From contig JBNGIS010015481.1 of assembly GCA_049999725.1 (NCBI GenBank), positions 1 through 22,765 of the forward strand: a stretch of 22,765 nucleotides of DNA. The letters are read 5' to 3'. Shown here one piece after another: positions 18,180-22,765 of this stretch. The DNA comes from Haplomitrium mnioides (Eukaryota; Marchantiophyta; Haplomitriopsida; Calobryales). Positions within the stretch are counted from its first letter, which is position 1. Every line of letters starts with the position of its first letter. The position numbers were made by a program, and so were the translations under genes. Below the pieces are notes generated by a model. The model was not told where the DNA came from, did no database searches, and saw only the letters and a list, made by a program, of their open reading frames with translations.

Positions 18180-18840
18180 TCTCACTGCAAAGAAACATTT
18201 GCCAAGGTGCAGCCACAGTCCCGTTTCTCTACATCACTGAAATGTGAGCCGCACATGCTCCTCATGATCATTGACCTTGCCATATACTATGAAGTCGTTA
18301 ATGAAGATTTCGAGGAACTTCTTGAGGTAGTCTCGGAACATGTTCATCATTAGTCTCTGGAATGTATCTGGGGCATTGCAAAGACAAAATGGCATTCATC
18401 AAAAAAGCAAACACTCCCCACTTTATGTTGAAGGCAATCTTTAGCTGGTCCTCCTCATGTATCCACACTTGGTTGTAGTCGGAGTACCCGTCCATGAAAC
18501 TATAGACTTCCTGGCCCGCCACCAGGTCTAGCACACCATCAGTAAAAGGCAGAGGGTAGTGGTCCTTCTTGGTCGCCACATTCAGCTTGCGGTAGTCTTG
18601 GCACACCTTGATCTTTGGCTTCTCATCCAAGCCTGCCTTCTTCAGCACCACCACTAGGGGGACACCCATTTATTGTTCAATACAGGGTAGATGAATCTTG
18701 CCTCTAGGAGCTTATCCACCTCCTCTTTCACCAATAGAGAGAAGCGTGGGTTCATTTGATACTGCCGCTGCGGTACGGGGGTAGCATTATCTTCCAAGTC
18801 AATTTTGTGCTCCCCCAGCTCTCAGGGCACGCCCTTTAGG
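18180..18840 (-). pseudogene. Reverse transcriptase region of pol (degenerate)
   Basis: The enzyme copied element RNA to DNA. Blocks on minus are: HKIDLEDNATPVPQRQYQMN and a VKEEVDKLLEARFI segment (about 18690-18810); VCQDYRKLNVATKKDHYPLP; YSFMDGYSDYNQV; AFNIKWGVFAF; then, after a frame change near 18400, CLCNAPDTFQRLMMNMF and FINDFIVYG (about 18278-18305). The YxDD-box equivalent normally reads F-x-DD-F; the first Asp is Asn here (codon 18297-18299). A second frame change falls near 18660. The DKxHYPLPF and YSFMDGYS motifs place it in plant Ty3/gypsy, closest to non-chromoviral types as I recall them. Confidence 0.9.
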
Positions 18841-19387
18841 TCTGTATGGCTCCATGCAAACACGTTGCTGAAGTTCCCTAAGGTCTGCATGAAGGCTCTC
18901 TTAGCTCCCTTGTTTAAGGCGAAACCAAGCTGAAATGTCCTCCCACCAAGGGCCGTTATCTCTCTGTATTGCTCCGCTCAGATGACCTCCACCTTGTTCT
19001 TGCTCGTGGAGTCACAGTCTGACTCCAAATGGGCGAGTTGTTGGCCTCCTACAGCAGGCTTCTTGTTGTGCTCCCTTGTCCCCATTTGGTGATCATCCTC
19101 CCATGGGATGATAGCTACAATCAACTCCCTTTTTATCTCAAGTCCAAGGCTGGAAGCGGATGCCTCTGACTCCTCTTTTAGGTCAGGTCCTGGGCTGAGG
19201 ATTGGCACTTCTGTCCTAGCTCCAGTCGTGTCTCAAACTCCAAAACAGAGGTCTCCAACTGGTTGACCTTGGCTTTGGCACTGCCCAAAAAATCTGGCTC
19301 TGTCATGTCACTCACCAGTCTCAACCAATAAGTGTCCTCGTCTTCCGACTCCTCTTCCACCGACCACTCTATGTCATACTCCTTATC
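18841..19387 (-). pseudogene. Pol linker between protease and reverse transcriptase
   Basis: The frames are open but no catalytic domain is seen. An acidic stretch near 19330-19360 (EEESEDEDTYWL) is followed by a low-complexity segment, and then by ALGGRTFQLG and NFSNVFAWSHTDLKGVP (about 18830-18950). The last phrase is the usual lead-in to reverse transcriptase in these elements (FAWS..D..G). Confidence 0.6.
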
Positions 19388-19914
19388 CTATGTGGTCTCC
19401 CCCTCGTGTGGGACACGGCTATAATGCACCACCGTCTTGCCAATTCCAAGCACTAGTGTAGAGTCCCCCCCCCAATTGTGCATTACTTTGGCTCCATACA
19501 GCCAGGGCCTCTCGATTAAAACAAGGTATGGAGACCTCCTTGCAGGTCTTATCACCAAGTAGTTCAGTGCAAACTCCTTTCCTCTGATCCAGGTGGGAAC
19601 CTTTAACAAGGCTCCCAAGGGCTTAACCCTAGATCCATCCGCCAACCGTATAATCCTCTCGGTCGGAGAGAAAGTCTTGAAATCCAATCGGTGGGTAGTC
19701 TCCTCCACCATGATATTTACTCTCGCCCTCCATCTACTGGCACCAAGGATAGAGTGCACCCCGCAATCTGAATGTCTATTTCAGAAGCTCCCTTATCTTT
19801 GCAGATCATCCGCAGGTCGGCGGTGGTGCCCATAGTGGGAAGCTTCCTTTTCCTTTTGGCACCCATTAGTAGCTCCCAGAGCTGCCTCTTGTATACCGGA
19901 CTGTCTTTGATCAA
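19388..19914 (-). pseudogene. Aspartic protease region of pol (degenerate)
   Basis: The protease would cleave the Gag-Pol polyprotein. On minus, KLIKDSPVYKRQLWELL (a preceding linker), IDIQIAGCTLSLVPVDGG (about 19725-19785), then after a frame change VNIMVEETTHRLDF, RLADGSRVKPLG, ALNYLVI and SPYLVLIERPWLYG. The layout (inner strand, D-x-G, NIM helix, later LIxRPWL) fits retropepsins. The active-site triplet reads DGG rather than DTG/DSG; it lies at the frame change, so some uncertainty remains. Confidence 0.75.
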
Positions 19915-20369
19915 CTTTCCTACAGTTGTAGTGACCTAGCTGTCCCTTACATCCCTCTGGATGTTGTAGGGTGCGCAAGTGCTGGTTGGGGGCTGGGGCG
20001 CAGGGTCTTGCTTGGCTTGCTCAGCGCCATTTCTGCGATTGACCTCTCGCATGGTCTTCTCCGCCGCTTGTTGAGCTTTGGCCGCTTCCAAGGCTTCCAG
20101 TTGCTTTTTGACTTCCTCTTCCTGCCTTGGATAGAATAATTTTGGGTGCTTCATCTTGTAATCTAAGTCCTCCTCAATGGGAAGCACATTCGCAGCCCTC
20201 TCCTTCCTCCAAGCCTACTTGGCCTTTCCTTTTTCCTTGGCCATGGCTGCAGCCTTGGTTGCTACTCTGTAGCAGTCCTCCTCCACTGGGGTCTCCACTT
20301 CTGGGAACTCTGCCTCATGCTCCCATAAGGTGGTTACCAGGTTGATTGCCGCCGGTGGGGGTGTTTGCT
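19915..20369 (-). pseudogene. Gag-protease linker with predicted coiled coil
   Basis: On minus, EEEVKKQLEALEAAKAQQAA (about 20060-20130) is Glu/Lys/Ala-rich with heptad-like leucines, followed by a Pro/Gln/Thr tail. There is no enzyme motif. It follows the third zinc-knuckle-like segment and precedes the protease. One stop lies near 20215. Confidence 0.5.
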
Positions 20370-21905
20370 AGGCCGGGTTGGGAGGCAACTCCTGTCTTTT
20401 GGTATGGGGCCAATTATTGGCTAGATGCCCTTCCTTTTTGTAGCCAGTACACAGTGGTGGTGGCACATCATACCCTTGCTTCCTGGGCTCGGGACAATTT
20501 GGAGAAATGTGGCCTGGCTGCCCACAGTTCCAGCACACCATTACCCTGGTCCGGTTTAGTCTGACCCCTGACCCTTCTGGCTATGCGTGCCCCCAAGCCG
20601 CCAATTGACCGGGCACCATATTGACAAGTCGGCTCACTGTTGGTCGAGGTTGGCTAACCACCTAGTACACGAGTTCAAGTGGTTCCTCCTACACATATTC
20701 CACCTCCTCATGATACCACTCAGGGGGGTCCTCCCTCACATAATGGATGGGCGTCCCATCTAGGGGGCATTCTTGGGGGGAGTGCCCATAGGTGCGGCAC
20801 TTCACGCACCAGACATGGGCCCTCCGTGTCAACACTTTTTTGCCATCGGGCTTCAGGCCTGCAAAATGGATCAACATGGCTTCCAGTTTTGCATTGATCT
20901 CTTCCATGGGGTCTTTCACCCCCTCCTCTTGCTCGTCTCCCCGCTAGCTCCTCTATCATGGGACTGGTGGGCTTTTTTCTTCTTGCCCTCCTTGTACCGA
21001 TCATGTCTCTTGGCCCTCTTCTCTTTGGCCTCCTTTTTCTTTTTGCCTTTTTTCTTCCGTCTCTTGTGGGACCTTTCATCTTCCGAGCTCTCAAGGCTGC
21101 TCTTGCTCTCTAATACAGACTCTGAAGCGGAGCTATCATCAGAGCTATCTTCTTGACTGGAGCTCTCTGAAGAACTGTCAGAATCATTCCTTCTCTTTGA
21201 CTTTCTTTTGGAGCTTGCCACTTCAGCTTTGATATAAGATTGGGCTTCTTCCACTGCTTGCTCCAGGCATGTGGGCTTGGACCTCCTCACCTAGGCTCCT
21301 AGACTTCTGGGTAGGGCTGAAATAAACCAGGAGGTTAGCATCCCATCTGATGCAGGAGGTTAATCTTTCTGGCCATCCTCTGGAACCGCTGAAGAAACTT
21401 CCTTACAAATTCGTGCTTCTTCATCTCCATTTGGCCTATCTTGATCAAGGCCTCAGACTCCCCTCATATCTTTCTGAACTCCTCCAGGAAGGCTGCCTTG
21501 AAAGTGTCCCAATTTCTTTTGGTGGCCTCCGATAGTGTTTGGTACCAAGGGCCAACCTCCTCCTCCCCTTTTAACACCCCAGAGAGAATGGCCTCCTTAA
21601 TGAGGTTCTCCCCATTTGCGTAGGATATACCCTCAAATTCATCCAACCACTCATCAGGGTCCTCCCTTGTAGATCCCTTGAACGTCTTGTATCTGAATCG
21701 GGACCTCTTTGTTACATACCCCACATTGGCCATTGGGGTTGCGATTGGTATGGAACCCAAAGCTCTAACTGCCCTTTCTAAGTTTCTCCCACTTCTGAGT
21801 GAGATCCCTCCTTTTTTCCAACCCGGGCAACCTCCTTGGCTGGTCTTCATCCACTTCTGGTGCTAGGCTGCTCCCAGAACTCCAGACTCTTTTCCCTTGT
21901 TCCAT
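20370..21905 (-). pseudogene. Gag: capsid-like region, acidic/basic low-complexity segment, CCHC zinc knuckles
   Basis: Gag packages element RNA. The capsid-like part (about 21464-21720 and 21380-21460) reads FKGSTREDPDEWLDEFE, WYQTLSEATKRNWDTFKAAF, LEEFRKI then IGQMEMKKHEFVRKFLQRFQ, typical of the retrotrans_gag family. Next is a striking Ser/Asp/Glu-rich run followed by a Lys-rich run (about 20990-21200). Then come zinc knuckles: CVKCRTYGHSPQEC (20767-20808) and CWNCGQPGHISPNC (20494-20535) are perfect CX2CX4HX4C, and CTGYKKEGHLANNW (about 20410-20451) is a third with two positions lost. The start is unclear: ATG at 21903-21905, ATG at 21848-21850 and ATG at 21960-21962 lie in different frames. 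Stops lie near 21463, 21345 and 21300. Confidence 0.85.
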
Positions 21906-21951
21906 TGTTTCACTTCACAAATACTGCAAGGTTACTTTTCCAGAATTCTTT

Positions 21952-21970
21952 TGTCCCGCCATGATCGCCA
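21952..21970 (-). other. Primer-binding site candidate
   Basis: Ten bases past the LTR end (minus-strand sense) the sequence reads TGGCGATCATGGCGGGA. TGG is the complement of a tRNA CCA tail, and TGGCG-type sites occur in elements primed by tRNAs other than initiator Met, for example Asp or Arg in Athila/Tat/Ogre types. The exact tRNA is not resolvable by eye. The site is not the TGGTATCAGAGC of most chromoviruses. Confidence 0.5.
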
Positions 21971-21980
21971 AAAAAATGTA

Positions 21981-22765
21981 TGTCAGCCCCGTGGTCGGAG
22001 CCTTAACTCTTTTCCGACAAAGTTACCCCTGATTAAGGGTTGACCAGTGTTTCAAGACCTTTTATAGGAGGGGCTTTGCACCGAATGGACCCCAACTCCT
22101 TCTTACCAACTCTAGAGTGTCTGCTCAACACTCAACAACACCCAAGCATGCACCTCCAATGCTCACAGATGATGGTCATACCTCTTCTTCAGGCCTTAAC
22201 CTCGAAAAGTGCCACTTGGAAGATAGGGGCAAATAGAACAGAGCATCTAATTCTTGGCTGCAATGACCTCTTAGTGGGTCCTCTCTTGGGAGCCTTGAAG
22301 GGTTCTTGCATGTCTCACGGCCTTGGCCACTAGCCAACAGTTGCTTCAGCATCCCACTTGCTCATTCACATTCATTTCTCAAGGCATACACTAGTAGGCT
22401 GTAATGCTATTGAATCTCTTTGGAATATAAGTCAGAGGTCCAGAGCTGGGCCCAAACACCTCGTGTACAAAAAAAGGAACATGCCCCAACATCTAATTAT
22501 CACAAGACAATGTTGTTAGTCTTGACTTCCTCTGTCCAAGGTGTCTTCAGGATTTGACAAATGGAATGCAGACCTCTAATGACTAAGAACTCCACAGAAC
22601 TACAAACAGAACACAAATCTAACTAGACACACATAAATATAGAGACACATATACTTCCACGATGTCATGCCAACATTACAATCCTTTCTACCTCGCAAGA
22701 ACCGATCTTTTCTCTCCGAATTTCCTTCAACTCCTCCAACAACTTCAGTCTTCCTCTTCCTCTTC
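21981..22765 (-). repeat. 5' LTR of the Ty3/gypsy element (partial, cut by window end)
   Basis: It aligns with 11717-12501 without indels. By eye roughly 45-55 mismatches are seen in 785 bp, mostly transitions. The outer part of the LTR continues beyond the window. An apparent plus-strand open frame near 22040-22333 mirrors the one at 11812-12045 in the other LTR and is not a gene. Confidence 0.92.
22058..22068 (-). promoter_or_regulatory. TATA box of the 5' LTR
   Basis: The minus strand reads CCTATAAAAGG, identical to the other LTR. In the 5' LTR this would drive the genomic RNA, starting near 22030-22040 and reading into the primer-binding site and gag. Confidence 0.65.

Larger units (their letters stand above)
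11717..22765 (-). mobile_element. Ty3/gypsy LTR retrotransposon, minus strand, degenerate, truncated by window end
   Basis: The layout on the minus strand is 5' LTR (right, running off the window), PBS, gag, protease, reverse transcriptase, RNase H, integrase, PPT and 3' LTR (left). Protease-RT-RH-IN order with integrase last is diagnostic of Ty3/gypsy. The integrase ends about 30 residues after the GPY motif with no chromodomain, which points to a non-chromovirus lineage (Tat/Athila/Ogre-like); the exact lineage is unresolved. The internal region is about 6.0 kb. If the right LTR is as long as the left, the whole element would be about 14.5 kb. The 5 bp left of the element are TAAAG; the matching target duplication would be outside the window. 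Multiple stops and frameshifts make this copy inactive. Confidence 0.9.

Overview
The window looks like repeat-dominated nuclear DNA from a plant, probably one with a large genome. I see no host housekeeping gene, rRNA or tRNA. The plant call rests on a Ty3/gypsy retrotransposon with plant-type reverse transcriptase and integrase, GT-AG introns in the decayed genes, and AT-rich sequence studded with mobile-element relics. I cannot name the species. A run of N at 5879-5978 is an assembly gap.

Region 1 (1-11716) is AT-rich and holds two decayed, intron-containing genes that point away from each other across the gap. On the minus strand (about 5436 down to 2050) is a broken gene of the family I remember as DUF7869, a repeat-associated family I suspect to be transposase-like. 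On the plus strand (6094-9786) is a broken multi-exon gene. Its conceptual product has a Lys-rich segment, a ParB-like domain and a beta-class N4/N6 DNA methyltransferase domain: DPPY-like motif first, then KPxxL, then the SAM-binding GSG motif. ParB plus methylase is a bacterial or phage-style arrangement and unexpected in a plant. Clusters of short imperfect palindromes (type GTCCATGYGCRCATGGAC or CCTATGCGCGCATAGG) sit inside introns of both genes and outside both genes. I infer, with low to moderate confidence, that much of 403-10370 is one large decayed DNA transposon carrying both genes. A possible solo LTR lies at 1496-1844.

Region 2 (11717-22765) is more GC-rich and is a minus-strand Ty3/gypsy element. 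The first 785 bp of its LTR occur at both 11717 and 21981 with no indels and about 6% mismatch by eye. The right LTR runs off the window. On the left, the LTR probably ends at 15969, where a TGTC/GACA terminus meets a polypurine tract, giving an unusually long LTR of about 4.25 kb. The internal part (15970-21980) reads on the minus strand as gag (two intact CCHC knuckles and one degenerate), protease, reverse transcriptase, RNase H, integrase and a GPY-type C-terminus without a chromodomain. This suggests a non-chromovirus (OTA-like) lineage. Stops, frameshifts and changed catalytic residues show this copy is dead.

Nothing in the window appears able to make a full-length functional protein.
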